Assembly (NCBI RefSeq): GCF_001435295.1
Contig: NZ_CM003594.1
Location: 2,624,574-2,688,573, forward strand
From: Psychrobacter sp. P11F6
GTDB taxonomy: Bacteria; Pseudomonadota; Gammaproteobacteria; Pseudomonadales; Moraxellaceae
DNA: 64,000 nt
Direction: 5' to 3'
Within the stretch, counting starts at the first letter, position 1. Each line of letters begins with the position of its first letter. Shown here piece after piece: positions 20,583-30,500 of the stretch. A program made the translations under genes and the position numbers. A model generated the notes under the pieces. The model was not told the origin of the DNA. It did not search any database and worked only from the letters and a program-made list of their open reading frames with translations.

Positions 20583-22781
20583 TCAACAGCCTGCTTTTAG
20601 ATCAAGGCGTGCCTGATGTAATAATGGCTCAGTATAGCCACTCGGCTGCTCGCGACCTTTAAACACTAAGTCACAGGCGGCTTTGAATGCATAAGAGTTG
20701 TCAAAGTTACCTGCCATTGGCTGATAGTCACTATCGCCTACATTTTGCTCATCTACCACTTTTGCCATACGCTTCATCGTATCCATCACTTGCTGCTCGC
20801 TCACGACATCGTGATGCAACCAGTTGGCAATATGTTGACTTGAGATACGTAAAGTCGCACGGTCTTCCATTAGACCCACATCATTGATATCCGGTACTTT
20901 AGAACAACCAACGCCTTGGTTTACCCAACGCACGACATATCCTAAGATGCCCTGAGCATTATTGTCTAGCTCTTGCTGTTTCTCTTCATCAGTCCAATTG
21001 GTATTTTTTGCTAATGGAATGGTCAAAATGTCGTCTAAGCTGGCACGCTCACGTGATTTTAGACTGTCTTGTACCTCAGCAACGCTCACTTGATGATAGT
21101 GCATGCTGTGCAAGGTTGCCCCTGTTGGTGATGGTACCCATGCGGTACTGGCTCCAGACTTAGGATGTGCAGCTTTGGTATCCATCATCTCTTTCATCTC
21201 GTCAGGCTTCGCCCACATGCCTTTACCAATTTGAGCAACACCCTGTAGACCAGTCTCTAAACCGATATCAACGTTCCACTGCTCATAAGCTGGCTGCCAT
21301 ACTTGTGACTTCATCTCACCCTTAGGTACAAATGGACCTGCATTCATGCTGGTATGCATCTCATCACCAGTACGATCTAAGAAACCTGTGTTGATGAAAA
21401 TGACACGCTCTTTCGCTTGGCGGATGGCTTCTTTCAAGTTGACCGTCATGCGGCGCTCTTCATCCATGATACCGATTTTGATGGTATTACGCTCTAAGCC
21501 TAATAAGTCTTCTACTGCGTTGAATAAATCGTTGGCCATTTTTACTTCTTCAGGACCATGCATTTTTGGTTTAACGATATACATTGAACCTTTACGTGAA
21601 TTCGATAGCGCATTTTTACCTTTAAGGTCATTGAGCGTTAATAGTGGTGTAATCAAGCCATCCATTAAGCCTTCAAATATTTGTTCTTGACCATCACCCA
21701 AGTCGACCAATATTGCAGGGTTTTGCATGAGGTGACCGACGTTACGAATCAGTAATAATGAACGACCTGGCAGGATAAGCTTACCACCATCTGGGGTGGT
21801 GTATTCACGATCTGGGTTTTGCTGACGTGTGCGGGTTTTGCCACCTTTTTCAAAGGTTTCTATCAAATCACCATTCATGAGACCAAGCCAATTGCGATAC
21901 ACTTCTACTTTTTCTTCTGCATCGACGGCAGCGATTGAGTCTTCACAGTCTTGAATTGCCGTAATAGCTGACTCAAGCAGCACATCTTTGATATGTGCAG
22001 GGTCGTCTTTACCGACTGGATGATTGGCATCTATTTGAATCTCTGCATGCAAACCGTTGTTTTTTAATAAAATACCCGTTGGGCTTTCTGCATCACCGAC
22101 GAAACCAACGAATTTTTCGGCATCTTTTAGCTCAGTACTGCTATCACCTTGGACAATTTTAAGCTTACCATCGACCACTTTAAAGCCGGTCGCATCGTTA
22201 TATGAACCTGACACCAAGGCAAAGTTTTCATCTAGGAATTGTTTGGCATAAGCAACGACAGCAGCACCGCGAGTTGGGTTGTAACCACCTTTTGCTTCTT
22301 GACCATTTTCGTCACTGATAACGTCAGTACCATATAAAGCATCATACAAGCTGCCCCAACGAGCGTTGGTTGCGTTCAATGCGTAGCGCGCATTACGTAC
22401 TGGTACGACCAACTGCGGGCCTGCAATATGAGCAATCTCGTCATCGACATTTTCTGTGCTAACTTTAAAATCATCGCCTTCTGGCAACAGATAGCCAATC
22501 TCTTGTAAGAATGCTTTGTAAGCAGGATAATCAATGTTTCCGTCTTTGGCAGGATGTTGCAGGTGCCACTGGTCAATCTGCGCTTGAATCTTGTCACGAG
22601 TTGCGAGCAATGCTTTATTGCGCGGCGTAAACTCTTTAATGACCTTTTCAAAACCTGACCAATAACTGTCTGAATCAACACCGACTTTCGGCAGCACTTC
22701 GTTTTCAATAAAGTCATACAATTGCTGGTCGATGGCAAGAATGCCTTTTTGAATACGATTCGCGTTAGAAGACTGGCTCAT
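20583..22781 (-). CDS. glcB: malate synthase G
   Basis: Malate synthase G condenses glyoxylate and acetyl-CoA to malate in the glyoxylate/glycolate routes (cytoplasm). The 732-residue length is right for isoform G rather than the ~530-residue isoform A. Family segments include [81 protein letters not shown] and [19 protein letters not shown] lies 7 nt before the ATG. It is monocistronic, divergent from miaE across a 570-nt gap. Confidence 0.97.
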   Translation of the reverse strand: MSQSSNANRIQKGILAIDQQLYDFIENEVLPKVGVDSDSYWSGFEKVIKEFTPRNKALLATRDKIQAQIDQWHLQHPAKDGNIDYPAYKAFLQEIGYLLPEGDDFKVSTENVDDEIAHIAGPQLVVPVRNARYALNATNARWGSLYDALYGTDVISDENGQEAKGGYNPTRGAAVVAYAKQFLDENFALVSGSYNDATGFKVVDGKLKIVQGDSSTELKDAEKFVGFVGDAESPTGILLKNNGLHAEIQIDANHPVGKDDPAHIKDVLLESAITAIQDCEDSIAAVDAEEKVEVYRNWLGLMNGDLIETFEKGGKTRTRQQNPDREYTTPDGGKLILPGRSLLLIRNVGHLMQNPAILVDLGDGQEQIFEGLMDGLITPLLTLNDLKGKNALSNSRKGSMYIVKPKMHGPEEVKMANDLFNAVEDLLGLERNTIKIGIMDEERRMTVNLKEAIRQAKERVIFINTGFLDRTGDEMHTSMNAGPFVPKGEMKSQVWQPAYEQWNVDIGLETGLQGVAQIGKGMWAKPDEMKEMMDTKAAHPKSGASTAWVPSPTGATLHSMHYHQVSVAEVQDSLKSRERASLDDILTIPLAKNTNWTDEEKQQELDNNAQGILGYVVRWVNQGVGCSKVPDINDVGLMEDRATLRISSQHIANWLHHDVVSEQQVMDTMKRMAKVVDEQNVGDSDYQPMAGNFDNSYAFKAACDLVFKGREQPSGYTEPLLHQARLDLKAGC

Positions 22782-23351
22782 GTTGTTATCCTTATCTGTT
22801 CGTGAGGGGTGTGAATACGAAGTTGCTACCGCAATGATTACACATTGTCGGTCTTAGACATCTATTCCAAATTTAGATGAAATACTAAGCAAACCTACTG
22901 ATATATCATACAAGCTTGTGGTGATTAGCGAATTAACTATTTATGCTATGCTATTAACCTATATTTTGCCGCTTTAGCCATTAGCATGGTCAAAGCATTT
23001 ATAACGGATGATGGTATCAACCTTGCTTAATGTGCTCAGTGTACGATTTGAGCTCGGTTGCCTTGCACCTACTGTAAACGGTTTCAACTGCATAACATTG
23101 GCAAGCATCATCACTGCGACAACACAATATGGCAACACATCAATAGTAAGACAAAATAGCGCTTAAGCAAAATATCATCCTACTATCAAATAAAGAAATA
23201 AACAAGAAAACATCATTCACTAGATAAATACTGGGGTTGTATTATAATGATAACCTATATGACACAAGCGCTAAGAGGCTTTATTAGTGCTTATCGATCA
23301 ATACTTGATATAGCATAGACAAACTGTCAGTAATCATTACTCCATAGATTT
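22782..23351. other. divergent glcB/miaE intergenic region
   Basis: These 570 AT-rich bases should contain both promoters. I see no small ORF with a ribosome binding site, no RNA structure and no operator that I can name. Confidence 0.35.
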
Positions 23352-24158
23352 ATGCTTAACCGTTATCTATTTAATATTAAAAAGAGACCTTTTAAACGTT
23401 CGATTATGGCAAAAACTATGAATAAAGAAGATATAAGAACCAAGAACAGTAACGACAAAGTTATGAACGACAGCAATATAAAAGAACCTCGTATAGTAAA
23501 AGACGAGATAGAAGAGGACGATGTCGATATCACAAAGCTACGCACCCCGATCAAGGTTGACCTATCTGCTGTTTATAGTTTTTTGGGTGCGCGCACAACG
23601 CAAGCTTGGGTTGATGCGGCTATTGCAAATGTACCACTGATCATTCAAGATCATGCGAATTGCGAAAAAAAAGCCGCTGGCACTGCCATGAATCTCATAT
23701 TCCGCTATGAGTTTTCTTATGATTTGCAGCGTAAATTGGCACAATTGATACGTGAAGAAATGCTGCATTATGAGCAAGTCTTAGGTATTATGAATGACCG
23801 TGGTCAGGCGTGGAAATATCTGAGTGCCGGACGTTATGCCAAAGGCATGCTAAAACAAAAACGTACTTATGAGCCAGCAGCGATGGTTGATATATTGATA
23901 ATTGGCGCATTTATCGAAGCACGCTCTTGTGAACGTTTTGCCGCCCTTGCTGAAGTCATCGACGACGAACGTTTGGCAAAGTATTATCGCTACTTACTTA
24001 AGTCAGAGAGTCGTCACTTTGAGGATTATTTAGCCTTGGCTCAATCACTGTCTGAGGACAGTATTGATGAGCGTGTCGCATTTTTTAAAGAAGTAGAAGC
24101 AGAACTGATTTCTAGCCCAGATCATGAGCTACGCTTTCATAGCGGCACACCTGCTTAA
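23352..24158 (+). CDS. miaE: tRNA-(ms2io6A37) hydroxylase MiaE
   Basis: MiaE is a non-haem di-iron monooxygenase that hydroxylates the isopentenyl group of ms2i6A37 in tRNAs reading UNN codons. The di-iron ligands lie in a four-helix bundle: CEKKAAGTAM, REEMLHYEQV, EARSCERFAAL and ESRHFEDYLAL. The first ~70 residues are charged and not part of the conserved core (which begins near VDLSAVYSFLGART). The true start is uncertain: ATGs at 23352, 23406 and 23418 are in frame and none has a good Shine-Dalgarno. A terminator follows at 24222. Confidence 0.92.
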   Translation: MLNRYLFNIKKRPFKRSIMAKTMNKEDIRTKNSNDKVMNDSNIKEPRIVKDEIEEDDVDITKLRTPIKVDLSAVYSFLGARTTQAWVDAAIANVPLIIQDHANCEKKAAGTAMNLIFRYEFSYDLQRKLAQLIREEMLHYEQVLGIMNDRGQAWKYLSAGRYAKGMLKQKRTYEPAAMVDILIIGAFIEARSCERFAALAEVIDDERLAKYYRYLLKSESRHFEDYLALAQSLSEDSIDERVAFFKEVEAELISSPDHELRFHSGTPA

Positions 24159-24221
24159 ATACGTAAGATTAGGCATCACTTTATATTATATACCCTCTTA
24201 TACAGTAAAAATTATACAGAC

Positions 24222-24275
24222 AATAAGTGAAGTAACTAGCCAAGTTTAATGCTCTGGTCTGCTGCTTCACTTATT
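24222..24275 (+). terminator. terminator after miaE
   Basis: AATAAGTGAAG (24222-24232) and CTTCACTTATT (24265-24275) form an 11-bp stem with a 32-nt loop, followed by AGCTTTTTATTT. The large loop lowers confidence. Confidence 0.6.
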
Positions 24276-24313
24276 AGCTTTTTATTTGAACTTCGTTATA
24301 GCAGAATGAATGG

Positions 24314-24517
24314 TTATTTATCATCTTTCATTAATGAGCTGTCGTACTGTTTACTATCCTTCGCAACATGATGAGGATCGTGATCATTGGTTGCCCTTTC
24401 TGCCGCTGCTGGATTGACTCTTTGTAGCGCATCATCAGGTACGATGCCATGGTTATCGTTCGCATCTCTTAACTGATGGTCTTCTTGGTTGACAGCCTTG
24501 TCATCTGGCGTATTCAT
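24314..24517 (-). CDS. small hydrophilic protein, unknown (cluster member 4)
   Basis: A 67-residue, highly hydrophilic protein dominated by Asp, Asn, His, Gln and Lys, with no Cys, Trp or Phe and one Tyr. No domain is recognised and it is probably disordered. Two ATGs are adjacent (24520 and 24517). The AGGAG is only 2 nt before the first but 5 nt before the second, so the second is preferred. It is the last of four similar small genes on the minus strand, 51 nt after the next one. The composition suggests a hydrophilin or stress-protective role, which is inference. Confidence 0.6.
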   Translation of the reverse strand: MNTPDDKAVNQEDHQLRDANDNHGIVPDDALQRVNPAAAERATNDHDPHHVAKDSKQYDSSLMKDDK

Positions 24518-24570
24518 CATTACTCCTTATTATCATAATAGTCATTCTATAAAGATAAAAAAATCTGTAA

Positions 24571-24969
24571 TTAATCTTTTTCATCAGGATTTAACACTCG
24601 CGTTTGGGCATTATCGATATTTGCATAACGATTCATGTTGTTAATACCTTCGCTTTTGGATGTCTCGCTAACCATCGTATGCTCATTCACGCCATCATCA
24701 AAGGCGTTACCTTCTTGGTCTCGGCGATCAGGCTGACGTGCAGGGTTGTCATTATCATTGACATGCTCTGAGTTGACGACGCCTTCTTTGAAAGTATCCG
24801 TTCCTTTATTTTCAGTGATGTTCTTTTCAATGCCACTATCAGTATCACTATGCTCCTTGTCATTAGAAGTAGGACTACTAGAGAAGCTATTAGCAGAATC
24901 ATGACTATCAATTAAGTCATCATTTTCACTGATGCGTGTCTTGGTGAGTGCTGGGTCATTGGTTTGCAT
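24571..24969 (-). CDS. hydrophilic Asp/Asn/Ser-rich protein, unknown (cluster member 3)
   Basis: A 132-residue protein rich in Asp, Asn, Ser, Glu and Thr, without Cys or Trp and with no hydrophobic stretch long enough for a core or membrane helix. AAGGA lies 7 nt before the ATG, a good translation signal. Segments such as DNDNPARQPDRRDQEGNAFDD look repetitive in composition but not in exact sequence. It lies between two other small hydrophilic genes on the same strand. I know no named family for it; intrinsic disorder is inferred. Confidence 0.6.
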   Translation of the reverse strand: MQTNDPALTKTRISENDDLIDSHDSANSFSSSPTSNDKEHSDTDSGIEKNITENKGTDTFKEGVVNSEHVNDNDNPARQPDRRDQEGNAFDDGVNEHTMVSETSKSEGINNMNRYANIDNAQTRVLNPDEKD

Positions 24970-25093
24970 GGCTATATCCTTATTATTGTTATTCGTGTTT
25001 TGGCAATTGCTTAATGTGCTTAGAGTTTTGATGGCGGTTTAGCAAATGGTGAGCCTAATTTAATACCCAACTCAACCTAGCCTGTAAGCCGTA

Positions 25094-25345
25094 CTATTCA
25101 TTGCCTTCTTGGCTTAGGTCATAGGCATTCAAATCTGCGACGTTCTTGCCACCAGCGGGTAAATTCTCTTCTTTACGAGGGTCAACATATATCTCGTCGG
25201 TTTCTTGCGACTCTTGTTGTGGGCCATCGATATTAGGTTCGTGCTTACGACCTTCATAACTGTCTTGTGCATTGTCTGGGTGTAAGGCGGCTGGATCACG
25301 AACTGGTACCGCTTCTTCGTGATTTGGATGAGTATTATTTGGCAT
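25094..25345 (-). CDS. hydrophilic Pro/Glu/Asn-rich protein, unknown (cluster member 2)
   Basis: An 83-residue acidic protein with many Pro, Glu, Asn and Gln, three Tyr, and no Cys, Trp or Phe. No domain is recognised. GAGGGAAA precedes the ATG at 25345 at a suitable distance. The IS element lies immediately upstream (30 nt from the ATG to the IS terminal repeat). The insertion therefore probably separates this gene from its original promoter or from the fourth small gene at 26282-26452. It may now depend on readthrough from, or a promoter in, the IS. Confidence 0.6.
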   Translation of the reverse strand: MPNNTHPNHEEAVPVRDPAALHPDNAQDSYEGRKHEPNIDGPQQESQETDEIYVDPRKEENLPAGGKNVADLNAYDLSQEGNE

Positions 25346-25375
25346 TGCAGTTTCCCTCGCATCAATATGTCATTA

Positions 25376-26233
25376 GGGCGTGTTGAACATTCAAAGTTTC
25401 AACCAAAGATAAGCACAAGCGAGAGCCACCGTATTCTCATAACTTTGCTTGAGCTTATCAAATCTAGTTGCAACCGCCCTGTAGTTTTTTAACTTAGCAA
25501 AAGCATTTTCTACTAAGTGTCGAGCCTTGTACAAGTGCCAGTCCATATGGTTATTGGTGGACTTAGTATTCTGTTTTCGAGGAATATTATTGAAGCAACC
25601 TGCTCGTTCAATATGCGCTCGCAGTGGATCAGAATCATAGCCCTTATCGGCACATAGTATGTCTGTACTACTTAAATTAATCTCATCAATTAAGTCTGGA
25701 GCCACCTTTACATCGTGAGTCGTGCCATCTGATAGGATAAAAGTAATAGGGTTGCCATGAGCATCAACTGCTAAATGAATCTTGGTTGCGCGTCCTGCCA
25801 CACTTTTACTAATGGCTTGTTCCACCTCATTGCTACCATTACTGTGCTGATGTGCTTTAATGTGTGTGCCATCGATAAACACCCATTCACAGTCTGAGTC
25901 TTTAGTTAATAAAGCGAACAGTGCAATCAGTTTATTGCTACGAAACCAGCGCTGATAAGCCTTGTAGACGGTATTAGGCTTACCAAAGTAAGGTGGCAGA
26001 TCACGCCAAGGACAGCCAACACGCATCCGATATAATACGCCTTCAAAGGTTTGTCTAAGATTCCCTTTGTCATAGATATTAAGTTCTAGTAATATAGGTC
26101 TTAGTCTTGTCCAGTGTTGATCTTTGAGCATTGTACGAGGCATAGCAAACGATGTCTTTTTTGTGTGAGAACTTAAAGACTAACCGTTTGCTATTTTTTT
26201 GCTACTATTTTATTCCCAATGTTCAACACGCCC
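25376..26233 (-). mobile_element. intact IS5-family insertion sequence
   Basis: The 858-bp element has perfect 16-bp terminal inverted repeats (GGGCGTGTTGAACATT at 25376-25391, its complement at 26218-26233). It is flanked by TA on both sides, the usual IS5-family target. The match between the ends continues outward for four more bases (ATTA/TAAT), so the insertion site itself was palindromic or the ends are slightly longer. It contains one full-length transposase gene. Intact ends and ORF suggest a recent or still active copy. It sits within a group of small hydrophilic genes. Confidence 0.93.
25391..26143 (-). CDS. IS5-family transposase
   Basis: A 250-residue DDE transposase in a single frame. 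The N-terminal part has the IS5 segment RPILLELNIYDKGNLRQTFE and GCPWRDLPPYFG. Catalytic-region motifs are FIDGTHIKAH (first Asp), ILCADKGYDSDPLRAHI (second Asp) and RHLVENAFAKLKNYRAVATR (Glu region). The stop codon overlaps the inner end of the terminal inverted repeat. No frameshift or truncation is seen, so it is likely functional. Confidence 0.95.
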   Translation of the reverse strand: MPRTMLKDQHWTRLRPILLELNIYDKGNLRQTFEGVLYRMRVGCPWRDLPPYFGKPNTVYKAYQRWFRSNKLIALFALLTKDSDCEWVFIDGTHIKAHQHSNGSNEVEQAISKSVAGRATKIHLAVDAHGNPITFILSDGTTHDVKVAPDLIDEINLSSTDILCADKGYDSDPLRAHIERAGCFNNIPRKQNTKSTNNHMDWHLYKARHLVENAFAKLKNYRAVATRFDKLKQSYENTVALACAYLWLKL

Positions 26234-26281
26234 TAATAGATAAAATAAGTTAATCTAAATGTTTATATCACAACTTATTTA

Positions 26282-26452
26282 TCATTTATCCGTACGTAAA
26301 TCATCTTCAATAAAAGAAGTTTGCTCGTCTTTATTTAATGCCTCAGGCACATCGACCGCTTTATTATCTTTGAGATTCCGCGCAATTTGCTGACTATCTG
26401 CTTGCTCAGCAGCTTTTTTGATATCTGATGTGTCGTTATCGGTATTGCTCAT
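26282..26452 (-). CDS. small acidic hydrophilic protein, unknown (cluster member 1)
   Basis: A 56-residue frame reads MSNTDNDTSDIKKAAEQADS and ends FIEDDLRTDK. AGGA sits 8 nt before the ATG. It has no Cys or Trp and a single Phe, and its composition matches the three small genes on the other side of the IS. It starts the series on the minus strand; the IS element begins 48 nt after its stop. The good ribosome binding site and shared composition support it as a real gene. The function is unknown. Confidence 0.6.
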   Translation of the reverse strand: MSNTDNDTSDIKKAAEQADSQQIARNLKDNKAVDVPEALNKDEQTSFIEDDLRTDK

Positions 26453-26806
26453 GAGGTGTTTCCTATTTTTATAATTCGTTGATTTAGGCAGTCCCTACTC
26501 TTTTTAGTAATACGATCAATTTTGCATGAATTACTAGAGTGCTAATTATTTATTACACTATCAAATCCGTTTAATAATAGCGTGAGGTCTGACCTTGATT
26601 ATAAGGATGAGATGACGGACTGCACCAGTGTGCTGCCGTATCAATATGTGAATAAATGTGAGGTTACAAGACAGTTTGTAACTTAGACAAATCGTTTATC
26701 CAAAAAAAACCAAGCATAGAAAGTACTCTATACTTGGTATTTTGCTTGATATTTATTGATTGTAAAGACGTCTTTATCGCTTTGAAGATGTCGTTGAAAT
26801 ATTAAG
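26453..26806. other. intergenic region between ppk and the hydrophilic cluster
   Basis: These 354 bases hold the ppk terminator (26709-26738) and the presumed promoter of the small hydrophilic gene at 26452. Nothing else is recognised. Confidence 0.45.
26709..26738 (-). terminator. terminator after ppk
   Basis: ACCAAG-C-ATAGA pairs with TCTAT-A-CTTGGT (26709-26738). On the minus strand it is followed directly by eight U residues. Confidence 0.8.
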
Positions 26807-29017
26807 CTAGCTTGATGCATCAACGCCATTAATCACTTTTAATAAATACTCTTGAGCGGTATGCGGCGTTTCACCTGCGGCTGGTTGCAGCTGCTGCCAA
26901 GCACCATCACAGCTAAGTATCCACGCTTGGGTATTGTCTTTCAGATAGTTAAGTAAACCGTCTTGATATACTTGTTTAAACAGTTTTTTGTCTTCGATTG
27001 GAAACGCCACTTCGACGCGATGGAATAAATTACGATCCATCCAGTCTGCACTACCACAATATAAGCGTTCGTCGCCATTATTATAGAAATAATAAACACG
27101 CGTATGCTCTAAAAAACGCCCAATAACAGAGCGTACAGTAATGTTTTCTGACAGACCTTTTACTTGCGGACGCAAACAACACATGGAGCGTAAAATGAGC
27201 TCGATTTTGACGCCTGCTTGCGAGGCATCATATAACTTGCTAATCAATCGACGTTCGGTTAAAGCGTTAACCTTAACGATAATATGAGCGCGCTTGCCGG
27301 CTTTCGCATGAGCAATTTCATCATCGATAAAACTTATCAACTTATCATGCAAGGTAAAAGGCGCATGCAGCAGCTTTTTGAGATTGGCAGGCTTACCCAT
27401 TCCCGTCAGCTCTTGAAATATATTATGTACATCCTCTGAGATATCAGGATCTGCGCTAAATAAACCATAATCGGTATAAACTTTGGCATTGGCGGCATGA
27501 TAGTTGCCCGTCCCTAAATGCACATAGCGGCGGATTCGATCATCCTCACGGCGCACAATAAGCATCAGCTTGGCGTGGGTTTTATAGCCGACAATCCCGT
27601 ACACGACGACCGCACCCGCTTCTTGCAAATAATTGGCGACGGCGATATTAGAGGCTTCATCGAAACGCGCACGCAGCTCGATGACGGCAGTGACTTCTTT
27701 ACCATTACGAGCAGCAGCAGCCAATGCTTTAACGATTTCTGAATTGGTGCCTGAGCGGTACAATGTCTGCTTAATCGCTAACACTTTTGGATCGCTCGCC
27801 GCTTGCCAAAGCAGATTGATAATCGGTGAAAACGCATGAAAAGGATGATGCACTAGCACATCGCTTTTACGCATGGCGGCAAACATACTGGTTGCTTTGT
27901 CCAGCTTATCCATCTCACGACGGAACTCTTTTGGCACCACATGGGTAAAGGGCTGATAGCGCAGCGCTGGAATATTGAAATCAAACAATAAGCGCGTTAA
28001 GTTGACAGGACCATTGACGCGGTACAGCTGATTGTCATGCAGCTCAAATTCATTAAGCAAATAATCACTGATAGGCGTTGGACAATCGGTGGTGACTTCT
28101 AGCCGCACTTTATCACCGAAGCGGCGGTTTTCTAGCTCGCCCTCCAGAGCCTTAGCAATATCTTCAACATCATCAGCCAAATCTAAATCGGCATTGCGCG
28201 TCAGTCTAAACTGATGGCAGCCCGTCACACTCATCCCAGGGAACAGCTCACCGATATGCTCATGAATAATAGCTGAGAGCATGACGTGATGCTCTTTGCC
28301 ACCTGTCAGCTCATCAGGCAGGCGAATCACGCGCGGCAAACTGCGCGGTGCGGGCACAATCGCTAGATTGATATCACGACCAAAGGCATCTTTACCTTCT
28401 AAAGTAGCGATAAAGTTTAAGCTCTTATTGACCAAACGCGGAAACGGATGCGCCGGATCGATGCTAATCGGTGTCAACACTGGCGATACTTGCTCAGTGA
28501 AGTAGCGCTTCATCCATGCCGACTGCTCAGCATTTAGCTCGTCGCGTTTTAGATAACGGATATCCTCAAGCGCCAGTGCTGGTAAGATATCTTCATTGAG
28601 AATACGATATTGCTCAGCGATGGCGTCGTGCATTACGGTAGATATCTCATTCAGCACTTCACTGGGACGCATGCCATGAACACTGGTCGAGACATCACCC
28701 ATATTGAGCTTTTGCATAATGCCTGCGACACGAATCTCAAAAAACTCATCAATATTCGATGAGAAAATAATCAAGAAAAACAAGCGCTCAAGTAGCGGAT
28801 GACGAGGACTTGCTGCCTGCGCTAAGACACGTAAATGAAACTGTAATAAAGACAAGTCGCGATTGATATAACTGCTGGGTGAATAGCTGCCGTCTTCTGA
28901 ACGCTGCCATGCAACCTCAGTTAAATTGTCATTGCGACTCTCTGTATGGCTTTTATTATCAACTGCTATCACTGTATTATTGCTATCAGTGTCCTGCTTA
29001 TTATTCACATCCATCAC
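26807..29017 (-). CDS. ppk: polyphosphate kinase 1
   Basis: PPK1 polymerises the gamma-phosphate of ATP into inorganic polyphosphate at the inner membrane. The 736-residue product has [17 protein letters not shown] near the N-terminus. The phospholipase D-like catalytic half has [31 protein letters not shown], the autophosphorylated His region VHLGTGNYH, and the late motifs [13 protein letters not shown] and [10 protein letters not shown] ~30-residue Asn/Asp-rich extension precedes the core. The start is GTG at 29017 (7 nt after AGGAG) or the adjacent ATG at 29014. A terminator follows at 26709. Confidence 0.97.
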   Translation of the reverse strand: MMDVNNKQDTDSNNTVIAVDNKSHTESRNDNLTEVAWQRSEDGSYSPSSYINRDLSLLQFHLRVLAQAASPRHPLLERLFFLIIFSSNIDEFFEIRVAGIMQKLNMGDVSTSVHGMRPSEVLNEISTVMHDAIAEQYRILNEDILPALALEDIRYLKRDELNAEQSAWMKRYFTEQVSPVLTPISIDPAHPFPRLVNKSLNFIATLEGKDAFGRDINLAIVPAPRSLPRVIRLPDELTGGKEHHVMLSAIIHEHIGELFPGMSVTGCHQFRLTRNADLDLADDVEDIAKALEGELENRRFGDKVRLEVTTDCPTPISDYLLNEFELHDNQLYRVNGPVNLTRLLFDFNIPALRYQPFTHVVPKEFRREMDKLDKATSMFAAMRKSDVLVHHPFHAFSPIINLLWQAASDPKVLAIKQTLYRSGTNSEIVKALAAAARNGKEVTAVIELRARFDEASNIAVANYLQEAGAVVVYGIVGYKTHAKLMLIVRREDDRIRRYVHLGTGNYHAANAKVYTDYGLFSADPDISEDVHNIFQELTGMGKPANLKKLLHAPFTLHDKLISFIDDEIAHAKAGKRAHIIVKVNALTERRLISKLYDASQAGVKIELILRSMCCLRPQVKGLSENITVRSVIGRFLEHTRVYYFYNNGDERLYCGSADWMDRNLFHRVEVAFPIEDKKLFKQVYQDGLLNYLKDNTQAWILSCDGAWQQLQPAAGETPHTAQEYLLKVINGVDASS

Positions 29018-29131
29018 GTCACTACTCCTTTGCGTTATCGATACGCCATCATCTTCAATACCAATTGTCTTTTATAATCGCTTTTTCACTAAGAAATTTA
29101 TCAGGGTTCTTTTTTCATCCATTACTACTCG

Positions 29132-29196
29132 AAACTATCACTTGAAACTGCCATTCAAAACTATCACTTAAAACCGTCACTTAAAACTATCATTCA
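29132..29196. repeat. five 13-bp degenerate tandem repeats upstream of ppk
   Basis: Units start at 29132, 29145, 29158, 29171 and 29184 on the model AAACTATCACTTA, with one to four changes each. They lie between mtgA and ppk, ~115 nt upstream of the ppk start. Confidence 0.85.
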
Positions 29197-29238
29197 AAAA
29201 CACAGCGCTATTTATTAAATGGTCATAGGTACAATCCA

Positions 29239-29925
29239 TTAAGCCGATTGTGGTAACACCGCATTGCTCATGCGCTTTTTGATAATACGTTGTTTATTGC
29301 GTAAACGTCTATCACCCTGATTGTCTTCGTAGTATTTTGGATTGGTCAACATAGCGATAAGTAAGGCTGATTCATCACGGTTCAGCTTGGCAGCAGATTT
29401 ATCAAAGTAATGCTGAGCGGCTGCTTCGATACCATAAATACCATTGCCAAACTCTGCCACATTGAGATAAGCAGTCAAGATACGCTGCTTGTCCCATAAT
29501 GTCTCAATCATGACAGTGATAATCGCTTCCTCAATTTTACGAACATACGAGCGATGCGAGGTCAAAAATAAGTTTTTTGCTAGCTGCTGGGTAATCGTCG
29601 AGCCACCAGCGGACATCTTACCCGTCTCTTCATTTTTCTTACGTGCCGCCTCAATGCCTTTGAAATCAAAACCATTATGCTGACTAAATGTCGAATCCTC
29701 ACTCACTATCGCGGCTTGTTTGGCAGATTTTGCGATGGCATCGTATTCAGCCCAAGTTTGGGTGACAGTACCGCCCGTCAAACGATGAGTCAGCATAAAC
29801 ATGCTGTTATTAATCGGCTGCGTTTTCCAAATTAATAGTAGCCCAGCAACTAATACATGAAATGCAACGACCAATAGCATGATTGCCATCAATAATCGTT
29901 TGAAAAATTTGCCAAAACTTGCCAT
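29239..29925 (-). CDS. mtgA: monofunctional biosynthetic peptidoglycan transglycosylase
   Basis: MtgA polymerises lipid II into glycan strands at the outer face of the inner membrane. The 228-residue protein has one N-terminal transmembrane helix (~10-33, LLMAIMLLVVAFHVLVAGLL) and a GT51 domain. GT51 motifs in order are VSEDSTFSQHNGFD (catalytic Glu), GGSTITQQLAKNLFLT, RKIEEAIITVMIE and KQRILTAYLNVAEFGNGIYG. There is no transpeptidase domain, so it is the monofunctional type. It is transcribed alone, upstream of the ppk region on the minus strand. Confidence 0.96.
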   Translation of the reverse strand: MASFGKFFKRLLMAIMLLVVAFHVLVAGLLLIWKTQPINNSMFMLTHRLTGGTVTQTWAEYDAIAKSAKQAAIVSEDSTFSQHNGFDFKGIEAARKKNEETGKMSAGGSTITQQLAKNLFLTSHRSYVRKIEEAIITVMIETLWDKQRILTAYLNVAEFGNGIYGIEAAAQHYFDKSAAKLNRDESALLIAMLTNPKYYEDNQGDRRLRNKQRIIKKRMSNAVLPQSA

Positions 29926-30146
29926 GCGCGATATCCAAGTGATTGAAAAGGTAATAAGATGAGCTGAAGAGCCAGTAATTAAAAACAGCAGGTCATCTTA
30001 CCTAATCTCACAATCGCTGTCATTATTTACCCCACTTCTTTATCATGCCATAGAGTCTACGTAAAAAAATCAGGCTGTATTTATGCTGGCAATCGAAGTC
30101 CTAAAAACCGAAACTTTGTGACAAGTATTAAGACAAGAGAATAAAT

Positions 30147-30464
30147 ATGTACGATGATAATAATATAAAAGCCTTACGGGAACGTATGGTTGCTGCAAAC
30201 CCCGATCTTGGTCATGCTGAAAATAATGATAAATGGTGGCTACTTGGAACGTCTGGCTGTCATTTGTGCGACATCGCGAAGCAAGTGCTGATTCAATTTC
30301 AAGCCGTACAGCCGATTACCTATCAACAGGTCGATATCGCACATTTCGATGAACCATTGATGATGGAATTTGCCACCACTATTCCGGTGATTTTGACACC
30401 ATCAACACGATTAAACTATCCATTTTCAGTCATGGATTTACAGCAACTTTTCATACAATCATAG
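30147..30464 (+). CDS. glutaredoxin-family (DUF836-type) protein
   Basis: A 105-residue thioredoxin-fold protein. WWLLGTSGCHLCDIA carries a CxxC motif (C38-H-L-C41), and a cis-Pro segment TTIPVILTP follows, as in glutaredoxin-like DUF836 proteins. It is presumably a cytoplasmic thiol-disulfide protein. AAGAGAATAA precedes the ATG. The next gene, a lactate-type dehydrogenase, starts 37 nt later on the same strand, so the two are probably co-transcribed. The substrate is unknown. Confidence 0.85.
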   Translation: MYDDNNIKALRERMVAANPDLGHAENNDKWWLLGTSGCHLCDIAKQVLIQFQAVQPITYQQVDIAHFDEPLMMEFATTIPVILTPSTRLNYPFSVMDLQQLFIQS

Positions 30465-30500
30465 CAAGCCTACAATAAAAAACGATGTAGTGAGAACATA

